A stretch of 64,000 nucleotides of DNA from Bacteroidales bacterium. Its GTDB lineage: Bacteria; Bacteroidota; Bacteroidia; Bacteroidales; Paludibacteraceae. The position numbers and the translations under genes were made by a program. The notes under the pieces were generated by a model. It did no database searches, had not been told where the DNA came from, and saw only the letters and a program-made list of their open reading frames with translations. The stretch is taken from the NCBI GenBank assembly GCA_004557405.1, contig SFDZ01000003.1, forward strand, positions 1 through 64,000, given 5' to 3'. This document shows, one piece after another, positions 44,143-53,679 of the stretch (its first letter is position 1; each line of letters begins with the position of its first letter).

Positions 44143-45147
44143 TTACAGAACGATTTTTTGTATTCTGTCATTGCATTTCACAATGTAAACTCCTTTAGAC
44201 CAATTAGTTGTATATATTGTCGGAGCGGTTGTAGTCAGTACATGCATACCCGAAATGGTATATATCTCAATCGGAGCCGTAGCATTGACTACCTCGATAT
44301 ACCCGGCACGCATACAAATCTCCAATGCAGCAGTGTTCACTTCAGAAAGTGCTACGACCTCACCCGCACCCTCGCGCACCGTCAACTTATCCAAGCAGAA
44401 ATAAGCCGGTGTATTCATATAATCATAACTGACATCGCTCGACGCCATCGTAAAAGCCAACCCAGACACATTGCCCAACACGCTCAAATCAACCCATTCC
44501 CACTGCGTATTGACTTTCCATTCCGACTCATTCGACGAACGGTAATCGGCCAAATAAACTACTACATCCTGCTTGGAGTCGTCAATTTCCCAATTCTCAT
44601 CCAACGCATGAATTTTCAATACCAACGTATCGCCCTGACCAAACTTTTTAGCAATAGCATCGCCATTCTGTATCGAATGATACGTTTGAGCGTCGTTGCA
44701 AACATACATACCAACTGCCTCGTAAGTGCTGCCATCATTGAAAAGCATCAAGTTTGAACTCGGTTCGCCATTTTCATTCGTCCATGTATAATACTCGGAA
44801 TAATAGCCCACCAAATAAGGCGTACCCACACCGGCGACTCCGCCTTTGGCCATACAGCCAAACGCATTCAAAGTATCGGACGCCACACGCGCTACCGTGA
44901 AACCCTCCCACGATGTTCCGCCGTAACTATTCATGCTCGGCAAATGCGAAAACATAAAATTCTGCACCTCAAAATAGGTGTAATCTTCAGCATTATACGT
45001 TTCCGTCCACACATCGTTAGTGCCAAAAACAAAAGTTTCAGGATTGATCGGTTTGGACAAATCCAACGTAATAGTTTCAGCAGCCTGTGCCACCGACAAA
45101 CAAGCAGCCAGCGAAAACGCTGTACAAAAGATAAATTTTCTGTTCAT
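44143..45147 (-). CDS. DUF4465 protein with T9SS tail, under a cobalamin riboswitch
   Basis: A 334-residue secreted protein: signal peptide MNRKFIFCTAFSLAACLSVAQA, then a DUF4465-type region (EVQNFMFSHLPSMNSYGGTSWEGFTVARV..., LKIHALDE, VYLADYRSS, WEWVDLSVLGNVSGLAFTM) and a C-terminal T9SS type A tail (IEIYTISGMHVL...GVYIVKCNDR). DUF4465 proteins in Bacteroidota are frequent in vitamin B12 uptake loci, where surface B12-binding proteins assist BtuB. The cobalamin riboswitch directly upstream strongly supports a B12-capture role. The ORF extension to 45210 is rejected as it precedes the signal peptide. Confidence 0.85.
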   Translation of the reverse strand: MNRKFIFCTAFSLAACLSVAQAAETITLDLSKPINPETFVFGTNDVWTETYNAEDYTYFEVQNFMFSHLPSMNSYGGTSWEGFTVARVASDTLNAFGCMAKGGVAGVGTPYLVGYYSEYYTWTNENGEPSSNLMLFNDGSTYEAVGMYVCNDAQTYHSIQNGDAIAKKFGQGDTLVLKIHALDENWEIDDSKQDVVVYLADYRSSNESEWKVNTQWEWVDLSVLGNVSGLAFTMASSDVSYDYMNTPAYFCLDKLTVREGAGEVVALSEVNTAALEICMRAGYIEVVNATAPIEIYTISGMHVLTTTAPTIYTTNWSKGVYIVKCNDRIQKIVL

Positions 45148-45221
45148 GTGTTTTGATTTTATTGGTTTAACAAAAAAAAAAAAAATAACTTCACAATCGT
45201 ACTTACACACAATTGTCAGTT

Positions 45222-45348
45222 ACTTTCGAGGAGTATCCAAAACACGACACAATCGACTCCATGCAGATCAAAAGCACGCCGTATATGAACAAATTATAGG
45301 GGAAAAACAACTATTCCCTCTGAAATTCGACGCTCTATTCCTCGAAAG
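45222..45348 (-). promoter_or_regulatory. Long-range inverted repeat in the riboswitch leader
   Basis: Ten bases at 45339-45348 are the exact reverse complement of 45222-45231. The former lies just past the aptamer and the latter 75 bases before the ATG at 45147. The pair could be part of the switch that closes or opens translation. Confidence 0.4.
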
Positions 45349-45357
45349 CGCGATGAC

Positions 45358-45545
45358 AACATATTTGGCAGGTCTTCTGACTCGTTCCCGATTCACACGC
45401 CTTCCCATTCTTCAAAAAATCAGAACAGTGGCAAAAGTATGTGTGCGAATCGTTTGGTTGGAACTCACAGCAGCGGGTCTGTTCGGGACTTTCACCCGAT
45501 TCCCTATTATTCCGTAACGCGAACACGAAACGGAAACCAAACATT
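45358..45545 (-). promoter_or_regulatory. Cobalamin (AdoCbl) riboswitch
   Basis: Read on the minus strand, the leader contains the B12-box hallmarks in order: GGGAATCGGGTGAAAGTCC, then GACCCGCTGCTGTGA, and further on GTCAGAAGACCTGCC (about 45367-45382). These are the conserved core and receptor elements of cobalamin riboswitches. Binding of B12 normally lowers expression of the following gene, here the DUF4465 protein. Confidence 0.93.
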
Positions 45546-45559
45546 GCATATTAACGCTG

Positions 45560-45567
45560 CAAAGATA
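45560..45567 (-). promoter_or_regulatory. Promoter -7 box for the riboswitch transcript
   Basis: TATCTTTG on the minus strand fits the -7 consensus and would start transcription near 45554, just before the aptamer. No clear TTTG -33 element is placed upstream. Confidence 0.55.
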
Positions 45568-45650
45568 CAATATTTTTTCTTAACACCAACGTTTTTAAGC
45601 GTTTTTTTTCACCGTCGGTGCAATATGTATTCTAACGACACCCCGACACC

Positions 45651-46487
45651 TCATTTTTGCGCCACGACAAAACGCTCTTTGCCGAATGCGTCGTGTTGCA
45701 CCGCGCAATTCGCGAAACCTTTATGGCGCAACATCATTACGATTTCGGCACCAAAACGGTGATTGATTTCGAAAAACAGCCGTCCGCCGATGGACAAATG
45801 TGTCCAAGCAAAATCGGCAATGGCACGATAAAACAAAAGCGGGTCGTCGTCGGGCACGAACAGCGCCAACGCCGGCTCGTAGTCCAGCACATTGGCTTCC
45901 ATCGATGCCCGCTCGCTGTCGGTTACATACGGCGGATTGCTCACAATGGCATCGAACACAGGCGCATCGGCAGGTGCGTCGTGCAAAATATCCACTTGTC
46001 GGAAATCGATTTTAACGCCCTGATTACGAGCATTTTCGGCAGCCAGCGCCAACGCATCGGGCGACACATCGTAGGCCGAAACTTGCGCTTGCGGCAAGCG
46101 GTGCGCCAACGCCACAGCAATGCAACCACTGCCCGTGCCAATGTCCAACACAGATGCATCGGGCGATAGCGTTTCGGCCAACAGCAGCACAAGTTCCGCC
46201 GTCTCGGGGCGCGGGATCAACGCACGCGCATCGACCACAAGACGCATGCCGTCGAACTCGGCCGCGCCCAGAATATACTGTATCGGTTCGTAGCGTTTCA
46301 GGCGGTCCACCGCATCGGCAATCTGCATCTGCTGCGCGGCAGTTAGTGTCAAGTCGTTGTGTGTCAGCATATCGACAAGCGACCACCCTGCCACTTGTTG
46401 CAGCAACATACGAACAAGAACTTTCAGTTCACCCTGTGGGTAAAAATCTGAAAGTTCCTTTTCTATTTGGTGTCGAACCGACTGCAT
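45651..46487 (-). CDS. prmC: Peptide chain release factor N5-glutamine methyltransferase
   Basis: PrmC/HemK methylates the GGQ glutamine of release factors. The 278-residue protein has the N-terminal helical domain, IPRPETAELV, the SAM-binding DIGTGSG (115-121) and the catalytic NPPY (184-187). The start lies 9 bases downstream of the dnaN stop, so the two are co-transcribed. Confidence 0.96.
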   Translation of the reverse strand: MQSVRHQIEKELSDFYPQGELKVLVRMLLQQVAGWSLVDMLTHNDLTLTAAQQMQIADAVDRLKRYEPIQYILGAAEFDGMRLVVDARALIPRPETAELVLLLAETLSPDASVLDIGTGSGCIAVALAHRLPQAQVSAYDVSPDALALAAENARNQGVKIDFRQVDILHDAPADAPVFDAIVSNPPYVTDSERASMEANVLDYEPALALFVPDDDPLLFYRAIADFAWTHLSIGGRLFFEINHRFGAEIVMMLRHKGFANCAVQHDAFGKERFVVAQK

Positions 46488-46496
46488 GTGCGCCCG

Positions 46497-47621
46497 TTAT
46501 TCGGACAACAGCATCGGCATCAACAGCATCAGCAAATCTTCGTCGGCCTCGTTTTCGAACGGCAGGATAACGCCGGCACGCGATGGGTCGGCCAATGCCA
46601 TGATAACATCGCTGCTGTTGATATTATTGAGAATGTCAATCAGGAACGGTGCTTTGAAGCCAATCGTGATGTCGTTGCCTTCGTATTGGCAAACCAACGT
46701 CTCTTCGGCCGAAGTCGAGAAGTCGATGTCCTGCGCCGAAACCACCAATTGGTTGTTCGAAATGGCCAATTTTATCAAGCCGGTGCCTTGATTCGAGAAG
46801 GCAAACACACGTCGTGCGGCGTTCATCAACGACACGCGGTCGATAATCAGCCGATACGGATTGTTCTGCGGAATGACACCGTTGTAGTTCGGGAAACGGC
46901 CTTCTATTTGACGGCAAACCATCGTGTAGGAAGGCAAACGGAAGGCGATATTTTTTTGGTCGAACGAAATTTCGACATCGCCTACCTCTTTGGCAATGAC
47001 CGCTTTGAGCAGTCCGGCCGGTTTTTTGGGCAGAATGAACGATGCATCGACACCGCTTTTTACAGCCATATTCTTGAGGCGGACAAGTTTGTGCGCGTCG
47101 GTTGCCACGAACGTTACGTCCTCGGGTTTGATGTCGAAGAAAATACCGGTCATCGTTGGGCGCAAATCGTCGTCGGCCGTTGCAAACACCGCTTTCGACA
47201 CGCCATTGGCCAACACCTCGACAGGCATGGTCAGCGTTTGCGCATCGTCACCCAGCACGGGCAATTCGGGATATTCGTCGCCACGCAGACCGATAAAGTT
47301 GTAGTTACCGTTGGCGGTTTTCACCACCACAGCCAGATTCCCTTCGTCGATATCGAACTGCAAAGGTTGTTCGGCAAATTCTTTGAGCGAATCCATCAGC
47401 AACTTGGCATTCACGGCCAAGCAGATGTCGCCCGATGCGTTTTCCACTTCCAACGATGTAACCAGCGTGGTTTCCAAGTCGGAGGCTGTCAACGACAAGG
47501 TGTTTCCCTGCACCTTCAGCAAAAAATTCTCGAGTATAGGCAGCGAACTTTTGGAATTGATGACGCGACCTATCGATTGCAAATGGCTCAACAGAGCCGA
47601 ACTTGATACGATAAAATTCAT
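46497..47621 (-). CDS. dnaN: DNA polymerase III beta subunit (sliding clamp)
   Basis: A 374-residue beta clamp, full length with its three similar domains, which encircles DNA and tethers polymerase III. The N-terminus (MNFIVSSSALLSHLQSIGRVI) and C-terminal MLLMPMLLSE are typical. A TAACTTTG box on the minus strand (47662-47669) provides the -7 element. It leads a short operon with prmC and is not next to dnaA. Confidence 0.97.
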   Translation of the reverse strand: MNFIVSSSALLSHLQSIGRVINSKSSLPILENFLLKVQGNTLSLTASDLETTLVTSLEVENASGDICLAVNAKLLMDSLKEFAEQPLQFDIDEGNLAVVVKTANGNYNFIGLRGDEYPELPVLGDDAQTLTMPVEVLANGVSKAVFATADDDLRPTMTGIFFDIKPEDVTFVATDAHKLVRLKNMAVKSGVDASFILPKKPAGLLKAVIAKEVGDVEISFDQKNIAFRLPSYTMVCRQIEGRFPNYNGVIPQNNPYRLIIDRVSLMNAARRVFAFSNQGTGLIKLAISNNQLVVSAQDIDFSTSAEETLVCQYEGNDITIGFKAPFLIDILNNINSSDVIMALADPSRAGVILPFENEADEDLLMLLMPMLLSE

Positions 47622-47661
47622 ATTGATTGAGTTTTGTTTTATTATTCCCCTTTGTAACTTG

Positions 47662-47669
47662 CAAAGTTA
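47662..47669 (-). promoter_or_regulatory. Promoter -7 box for dnaN
   Basis: TAACTTTG on the minus strand matches TAnnTTTG, 40 bases before the ATG. An ATTG at 47690-47693 would be an imperfect -33 element at 20 bases spacing. Confidence 0.6.
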
Positions 47670-47731
47670 CGAAACAATTTTGAAAAATCCAATTTTAAGC
47701 GCACTTTTTTTGCATAAATTGTCGAAAAATA

Positions 47732-48478
47732 TTATTCGACATCGGGCGCAAAGACGATATTAGCCTTGCAGCACGACCGTCCCGACGGTGCTTTCAGGTC
47801 GAAACGGAACGCGCAATCGCTCTTGACTTCGCGCAAAATGGCTATCTGTTCGCCAAAAACGGCTTCGTGCGTATAGTTGATGTCGAACACGGCGATGTGC
47901 CGACGTTCAAACTGCTGAATATCAAGCGTATCGAGCATCCACTGCACATATTTCATGCTGTTGGTGTGGGCGTTGAAGTCGATGTCGCTGTAGCGCACGG
48001 TGTGCACAGCCACAGGTTCGCCCCGAAGTTCGTCCACGCGTGGCGGCGGCGGCACCGTTACCGTCTGATCGACGATAAACGGCGTCATATCGACCTGCTG
48101 CAACAAATCGACCGGACGGCGTGTTTCGAAATTGATGACCGACCACAACGAGGTGGCTTGCGCAATGACCTCTCCATCGGCCGACACAACACGGAAATTG
48201 CGCCCCGTAACCAAACGGGCACAATCGCTCACCCACGTTTCGACCACAATTTTTTCATCGACCAACGGCAAGCGTTCCATTTCGAGGTGCAGGCGCGAGA
48301 GCACCCACGCCAAGCCGCGCCGATACAAATGTTCGAGTCCAATGCCAAGTTGATCGGCGGCCTGCCCTGCCGTATTCAGCAGGCAACTGCCAAAAGCCGG
48401 CAGCGCTTGGTGCCGCGTAACATCGACATCTTGTGCCGCCACCTGAAATTCTTTTCGATACGGAAGCATCATCTCCAT
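47732..48478 (-). CDS. Acyl-ACP thioesterase
   Basis: A 248-residue double hot-dog protein of the acyl-ACP thioesterase family, with WVLSRLHLEMERLP in the first half and the conserved DIDFNAHTNSMKYVQWMLD (Asn/His catalytic segment) in the second. It releases fatty acids from acyl carrier protein in the cytoplasm. It is third in an operon after the coiled-coil and PAP2 genes, with 4 bases between. Confidence 0.9.
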   Translation of the reverse strand: MEMMLPYRKEFQVAAQDVDVTRHQALPAFGSCLLNTAGQAADQLGIGLEHLYRRGLAWVLSRLHLEMERLPLVDEKIVVETWVSDCARLVTGRNFRVVSADGEVIAQATSLWSVINFETRRPVDLLQQVDMTPFIVDQTVTVPPPPRVDELRGEPVAVHTVRYSDIDFNAHTNSMKYVQWMLDTLDIQQFERRHIAVFDINYTHEAVFGEQIAILREVKSDCAFRFDLKAPSGRSCCKANIVFAPDVE

Positions 48479-48482
48479 TTGG

Positions 48483-49160
48483 TTATTTTCGGGTTAAACG
48501 ATTGCATAGTTGAGGCAACGAGCAGTGCGCCCAAGCATACTGCCGACGGCTGCCGAGCCAGACTACCAACAGTGTGGCCACAACGCCTACCACGGCACCG
48601 GCACACACATCTTCGGCAAAATGTTGCGACAGATAGATGCGCGACCAGCCGGCCACCACCGCCAGCAACAAAAACAACGGTGCCGTCCAACTACGGCGGC
48701 TGCAAATCAGCGTCAGGCAGAGCATCAGCGAGAAGGCTGCGGCCGTGTGCCCCGACGGAAAACTATTGACCGCATGCAATGTCACGCCATCGACTTGATG
48801 CAGCACAACATCGGGATAGTGTGTGGCAAAAAACAGGCTTGGGCGCGGCGCACCAACCAACACTTTGACGGGATAGACCAACAAAGCCGTAGCGCCTTGA
48901 GCCAGCAGCACCAGCAACGCATCGCCCACCTTGTAGAACAGCAAACCGGCCGCCACCACAAACGGCACACTTGCTCCGAGTTCGGTGGCATACTTGAAAA
49001 ACAGATCTTGCGCAGCGACCATTGCCGGCGAAAAGTGCGCCAAATAGTCCAACGTCAGCAAGCGGTGCAACGCCCCTTGGTCGGTACACACGATGACGAC
49101 CAACAGTGCCACCACAAAGGCAGCCCACCCCACGAGGAATATGATCGGTGCGCGTTTCAT
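48483..49160 (-). CDS. PAP2-family membrane phosphatase
   Basis: A 225-residue protein with about six transmembrane helices and the three PAP2 motifs: KVLVGAPRPS, FPSGHTAAAF (PSGH) and SRIYLSQHFAEDV. Such enzymes dephosphorylate lipid phosphates, for example undecaprenyl diphosphate, phosphatidylglycerol phosphate or lipid A. The substrate is open. It overlaps the upstream gene by 4 bases (ATGA). Confidence 0.9.
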   Translation of the reverse strand: MKRAPIIFLVGWAAFVVALLVVIVCTDQGALHRLLTLDYLAHFSPAMVAAQDLFFKYATELGASVPFVVAAGLLFYKVGDALLVLLAQGATALLVYPVKVLVGAPRPSLFFATHYPDVVLHQVDGVTLHAVNSFPSGHTAAAFSLMLCLTLICSRRSWTAPLFLLLAVVAGWSRIYLSQHFAEDVCAGAVVGVVATLLVVWLGSRRQYAWAHCSLPQLCNRLTRK

Positions 49161-50056
49161 TTACCGAGCGTAAATGTTTGTGTACCAATCAGATGGCCAT
49201 CGGCAAAAATATCGGCGCGATAAGTACCGGCCTGCAACACTTCGCCCACTGTCCAATACATGGTAACGGGCAAATCCTCGCCACCGTATTCGACGGTACG
49301 TTTGCTCGAATAGGCGATGTCGCGATTCTCGTAACGAAATACGTCGGCGGCTTTTTTCTGCAGCACCACATCGTCGGGTGTCATCAGGCGCAGATAGACC
49401 GTTTTGTTGCCCGGTTCGGTAGTATTATTTTTGGCAATGACAAAATCGAACTGAATAAGTGCGATTTTCGAAAGGCGTGTTGCCTTTCGTTCGCGCTGAT
49501 TCAGTGTGGTTACCACAATGTTGCGTGCATCCAACTGTGCGGCTATCGACACTTTTTCGGCCAGCACTTGTTTGTCGGCGGCAAGTTGTTCGGCCGTTTT
49601 CGATGCCTCGACATACTTTTGCGTAACGACCTCGTTTTCGGCCACAAGTTTGGTATTCACCGTATTGAGCGAATCGACCTGTGCGATGTAGTACACCAGC
49701 ACTTTGCGCACCGAGGCAAGTTCTTTTTTGAGTTCGGCGATGCGGCGCGCGTTGGTGGCTTTGACTGTGCGCAACTCCTCCAACAGCAGTTGCACGCGTG
49801 TCTGTTCCTGATTGAGGCGTTGCAGCAGCGAATCGTTGTCGGTTTTGTACGAGTAGCCCTCCAACTCGAGCGACAAATCCTGATATTCGGCTTCGAGTTG
49901 CTCTTTTTCGTAAGTCATTTGCTCGACCATTTCGGCCATTTCGGTTTCGGTAACGGTCGATTTGTGCCAAAAGTAGGCCACGGCCGCCGCCATACACAGC
50001 AACGCCGCCACGGTGAACACTATCCACACGATTTTTGAACTGTTTGCATTTGCCAT
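49157..50056 (-). CDS. Membrane-anchored coiled-coil protein of unknown function
   Basis: A 299-residue protein with one N-terminal transmembrane helix (about 9-29), a long coiled coil (about 36-175, rich in Glu, Gln, Leu and Lys) and a C-terminal beta domain (about 190-299, VYLRLMTPDDVVLQKK...). It has no signal cleavage site, so it is anchored in the inner membrane facing the periplasm. Similar proteins occur across Bacteroidales without a known role. It is the first gene of the operon with PAP2 and thioesterase. Confidence 0.72.
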   Translation of the reverse strand: MANANSSKIVWIVFTVAALLCMAAAVAYFWHKSTVTETEMAEMVEQMTYEKEQLEAEYQDLSLELEGYSYKTDNDSLLQRLNQEQTRVQLLLEELRTVKATNARRIAELKKELASVRKVLVYYIAQVDSLNTVNTKLVAENEVVTQKYVEASKTAEQLAADKQVLAEKVSIAAQLDARNIVVTTLNQRERKATRLSKIALIQFDFVIAKNNTTEPGNKTVYLRLMTPDDVVLQKKAADVFRYENRDIAYSSKRTVEYGGEDLPVTMYWTVGEVLQAGTYRADIFADGHLIGTQTFTLGK

Positions 50057-50155
50057 AAGTCGTAATTTTTGCGCAAAGATACTATTTTTTTACGACAAAA
50101 GCAGGAAACAAGCATGTATTTCCCACTTTTGACGCTCTATTTTTGAAAAATTGCG

Positions 50156-51259
50156 TTATTTATTGACCACGATTTTGGTAACTTGTGTTTTGCCGTCGGC
50201 TTGCAAGCGAAGCAGATACATGCCGTTGGCCAAATCGCCAAGCGACAGCGATTCGCCCGAGGCGACCGTGCCTTGCGCCAGCACCTGTCCCGACAGCGAC
50301 ACAATGGCATAGTGCATTTCGGGCACCTCGGTGGTGATGGTTACGAAGTCGGTTGCCGGATTTGGATAGATGGCCAGTTCGCGGAACGTTACCGTCCGGA
50401 TGGGCGTTTCGCCGCTGTACCAGACTTCGCCTTTCTTGTTGCCCCAAATGTATTCCGCCAACTCGGGATGGTCGATAAACGGATTTCGGTTACCTTGGCT
50501 GTAAGCACCGGTATTGTATTTTTTATTGCCAAATATGGCTTCATTTCTGATTTTTTCTTTTTCAGACACAGGATCGGCACGATGCCATTCAAGCAACATG
50601 TTAATAGCCCAAGTTTTAAAACCATTATTGTCGCTACCAAACATACCGCCACTCCACTTCGAGCATTGATCGGCATAACGCGTAGCCATGTAAAAATAGG
50701 TACGCGCCAAATCTCCTTTGTATTTATCGTCCGGCTCATACACTACCGCACTATAACCGGGGTAAGTGCAACTACCACGGCGACCCAACGCCCCCGTCAT
50801 ACCATTAGTAGTACATTTTGAGCCACCACTGCATTCGCCAAGCGCATAGTTACCACGATAAGAATTGACATAACATGATGTCGGATAGAGATGAAACGCA
50901 TCGCTATACATTGGCGATGCTTCGTTGAACCAAGATTTCGGTACGGAATGTTCGCGATTATAACCGCCACCACACTCTTTGGAACCACAATACCCACTTC
51001 CTGGCGTATAAGTACATTTAGAATAGATGTCGATGAGCATATTGCGCGTGTCGTTATCATTTTCTTTGGTATCAGAATATTTATACAATTCTTTCAAGTT
51101 ATCATAAGACACAACTTTATGGCCATCAATCACACCGGCTAATGCCGTACGCAATGTTGCATTGGATTTTCCTTCTGCAGCACCATAGTAGCCGGCCGGT
51201 GCTTCGGCATAAATGGCTGCCGCAACAAACAGCAGCGAGCAAAGAACTAATTTTTTCAT
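50156..51259 (-). CDS. Secreted endonuclease I with T9SS tail (paralogue C)
   Basis: A 367-residue protein: signal peptide (MKKLVLCSLLFVAAAIYA), one endonuclease I domain with YNREHSVPKSWF (Glu103, His104) and DAFHLYPTSCYVNSYRGN (Asn132, Arg135), and a T9SS type A tail (TVTFRELAIYPNPATDF...). It degrades DNA or RNA without sequence preference outside the cell. The extra Cys-rich loop (CGSKECGGG) is not in the other paralogues. It is the third and shortest gene of the tandem nuclease operon, with 22 bases between it and the previous gene. Confidence 0.93.
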   Translation of the reverse strand: MKKLVLCSLLFVAAAIYAEAPAGYYGAAEGKSNATLRTALAGVIDGHKVVSYDNLKELYKYSDTKENDNDTRNMLIDIYSKCTYTPGSGYCGSKECGGGYNREHSVPKSWFNEASPMYSDAFHLYPTSCYVNSYRGNYALGECSGGSKCTTNGMTGALGRRGSCTYPGYSAVVYEPDDKYKGDLARTYFYMATRYADQCSKWSGGMFGSDNNGFKTWAINMLLEWHRADPVSEKEKIRNEAIFGNKKYNTGAYSQGNRNPFIDHPELAEYIWGNKKGEVWYSGETPIRTVTFRELAIYPNPATDFVTITTEVPEMHYAIVSLSGQVLAQGTVASGESLSLGDLANGMYLLRLQADGKTQVTKIVVNK

Positions 51260-51281
51260 GATAATATTACGTTTTTTTGTT

Positions 51282-53660
51282 TTACAATACAATTTTCAGT
51301 GTGCGTTGTTCGCCGTTGGCTTGTATGCGCACCAGATAGAGTCCGTTTGACAAAGCAAATGTTTCGGCGTCGGTTGCGGCCGTGCGTTGCTCCACAAGGC
51401 GGCCGGTGCAGTCGAACACAGCCAAGGAGGTGCCGGGGCAGAGATTGATAACATGCAACAGATGCCGATCGGTATAGTAAACCAAACCTTCCGCGTCGCT
51501 GTACTCAATAGCGGTTGCAGTTCCGCCCTCCAATGTAGTAACGGCAATATCCTCCGACACGGCTACACCGTCAGGCGTTACATTATAATAATACTCCGTG
51601 TTCGGTTCAAGACCTACCACCGTGTAACTCTGCAAATTACCAACCTGTTTGGGATAACCGGAGAGCGAAACGTTGGTAATGGCTTCGCCGCCACCAAATA
51701 CTTTGACATTATTGACATTGATGCGTTTTCCACTTGCCAACGATTCAATCACTACATTAACCGATGTATTTTCGGCATTTGCTGCAACCTGCAACACATA
51801 ATCGGTCAACTTGTTTGTCAAAGTAAATGTCTGCGACACGGAACCGGCGGTTATTTTCATCTGGGCACCTTCATCAGTGTTGTAATATTGTGCATTGATC
51901 ACAATAGAACCACCTTTCGACAAGTTAAGATTTTTATACGTCAGGGAACCAACTTTGGAACCGGAACCTAAACGCACACAACCTTCAATATCGTAATAAA
52001 CACCGCCTGCTGTTGTAGCGGTTGTTTGTTTATCGCATGCATCTTCGAGCAATGTTACTTCGGCAACACCACTAACTTGCTGCGTAAACACATCTAACGT
52101 ATAGTTTGATACGCCTGCATTCGTCCAATTGGCCGTGAAACTATTTTTGGTAACATTCGTAGCGTCCAACGCGCTGAACGAGCAACTACCCGTAAGCGGC
52201 ACATTCACAGTAGTAAAATCAGTACTCGACACCACTAACGTGGCCGTATGTGTACCAAGCGCTGTAGGCATGTACGACACCGTTACAATTTTGCCGACAT
52301 TGGCCTCATCGGCCGTTGCCGATGTCGCCGACAAAGCAAACATGGTCGCATGTGTACCCGAAATTGACAAACTAACCTTCGATGATAAATTAGTACCTTT
52401 CAGTTGGACAGATTGACTATATTTGTCCGCCACATTATCGGCCACAAAGACCAAGCCGTCGGCTGTCGGCGAAACTAAAGCCGCTTCACATGTACCATTC
52501 AAGGTTACTACTACCGTTTCTGCTTCTGCACTGCTGATAGTCAGGGTAGCGGTGTGATTGCCCAAGTTGGTTGGTGTGTACGACACTATAACCTCTGCTC
52601 CCGCCAAAGCGGCTGCGCTTGTAATGTTTGCCGGCGTTACGTTAAACAACGCTGCATGTGTACCGCTGATAGCAAGCGACAAATCTTTTGTCAGAAGTAC
52701 GCCCTTGATAGTTAGCGTATTAACAACCGTTTCCTGAATATTGGCAGAACCAACTTCAAAGGTAGAAGCGTCTTTCGGTGCGATAATAGTCGGGTCGGTC
52801 AGAGCACAAGTACAACCAGATAAGTCGGAAGTTGTAGCATACGCATCAGAATATGTTGAAAGAATTTTCGACAAATCAAGCGTTTCACCTTTTTTGTCGC
52901 CCCAAATATATTCCGCCAAACAAGGATAATCGACAAATGGATTACGGTTTTTTTGACATTTATACACCGCATCATTACGCAAAGTTTCTTTTTCGGAAAC
53001 TGGGTCGTTGCGGTGCCATTTCAGTAACATAGCGGCCACCGACGACACAAAGCCATTGTTGCCACTGCCAAACATACCACCGCTCCAAGAGGAGCATTTA
53101 TCGGCATAACGCGTAGCCATATAAAAGTAAATACGCGCAATATCGCCCTTAAATTCATCCACCGGTTCAAAAGCCACATTATTGCTGCGCCAACCCAATG
53201 CGTGCGAATCACCACACACAGGTTCACTGTGATCACTCACTTCGCCATAAGGCAAATTGCCGCGAAAATTATTCACCCGTGCATCGGTAGGCAATACATG
53301 AAACAAATCGCTTTTCATAGGCGAGGCTTCAGAAAACCAACTTTGCGGAACTGTGTGCTCTTTGTTCCAACAATCACACACATTCTTTTGGCTGCAATTG
53401 GCATCACTGAAAGAAAATTCACAAGTAGAATAAATATCCCACACTCTATTTGGATTGTCGATACGCGCATCGATAGACGGATAATACTCCTCCAAATTAT
53501 TGTAAGATATAACCGTATGACCATCAATGATATCCATAAGAGCCAAACGTAAATCATTGCCCGCCTTACCGTTGGCTGAAGTATAATACGTTTCAGACGG
53601 CTGTGCATACAAAACTGTAGCCAGCACTAACAACGTGGAAAGAAATGTGATTTTTTTCAT
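51282..53660 (-). CDS. Secreted endonuclease I, multidomain, with T9SS tail (paralogue B)
   Basis: A 792-residue protein: signal peptide ending at LYAQ, endonuclease I domain (NKEHTVPQSWF, Glu101-His102; ARVNNFRGN, Asn130, Arg133), two about 100-residue beta-sandwich repeats (each with TLTISS/TLVVSS and a GTCE or GSCS end), a fibronectin III-like domain, a beta-sandwich (lectin-like) region, and a T9SS tail (LYLVRIQANG...). It is the middle gene of the tandem operon. The nuclease half is clearly more A/T-rich than the second half. Confidence 0.92.
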   Translation of the reverse strand: MKKITFLSTLLVLATVLYAQPSETYYTSANGKAGNDLRLALMDIIDGHTVISYNNLEEYYPSIDARIDNPNRVWDIYSTCEFSFSDANCSQKNVCDCWNKEHTVPQSWFSEASPMKSDLFHVLPTDARVNNFRGNLPYGEVSDHSEPVCGDSHALGWRSNNVAFEPVDEFKGDIARIYFYMATRYADKCSSWSGGMFGSGNNGFVSSVAAMLLKWHRNDPVSEKETLRNDAVYKCQKNRNPFVDYPCLAEYIWGDKKGETLDLSKILSTYSDAYATTSDLSGCTCALTDPTIIAPKDASTFEVGSANIQETVVNTLTIKGVLLTKDLSLAISGTHAALFNVTPANITSAAALAGAEVIVSYTPTNLGNHTATLTISSAEAETVVVTLNGTCEAALVSPTADGLVFVADNVADKYSQSVQLKGTNLSSKVSLSISGTHATMFALSATSATADEANVGKIVTVSYMPTALGTHTATLVVSSTDFTTVNVPLTGSCSFSALDATNVTKNSFTANWTNAGVSNYTLDVFTQQVSGVAEVTLLEDACDKQTTATTAGGVYYDIEGCVRLGSGSKVGSLTYKNLNLSKGGSIVINAQYYNTDEGAQMKITAGSVSQTFTLTNKLTDYVLQVAANAENTSVNVVIESLASGKRINVNNVKVFGGGEAITNVSLSGYPKQVGNLQSYTVVGLEPNTEYYYNVTPDGVAVSEDIAVTTLEGGTATAIEYSDAEGLVYYTDRHLLHVINLCPGTSLAVFDCTGRLVEQRTAATDAETFALSNGLYLVRIQANGEQRTLKIVL

Positions 53661-53679
53661 GATATTCAGATTTATGTGT

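Noticed and set aside
46467..47606. 379-codon plus-strand ORF opposite dnaN
   Set aside because: dnaN is certain; the ORF is a shadow.
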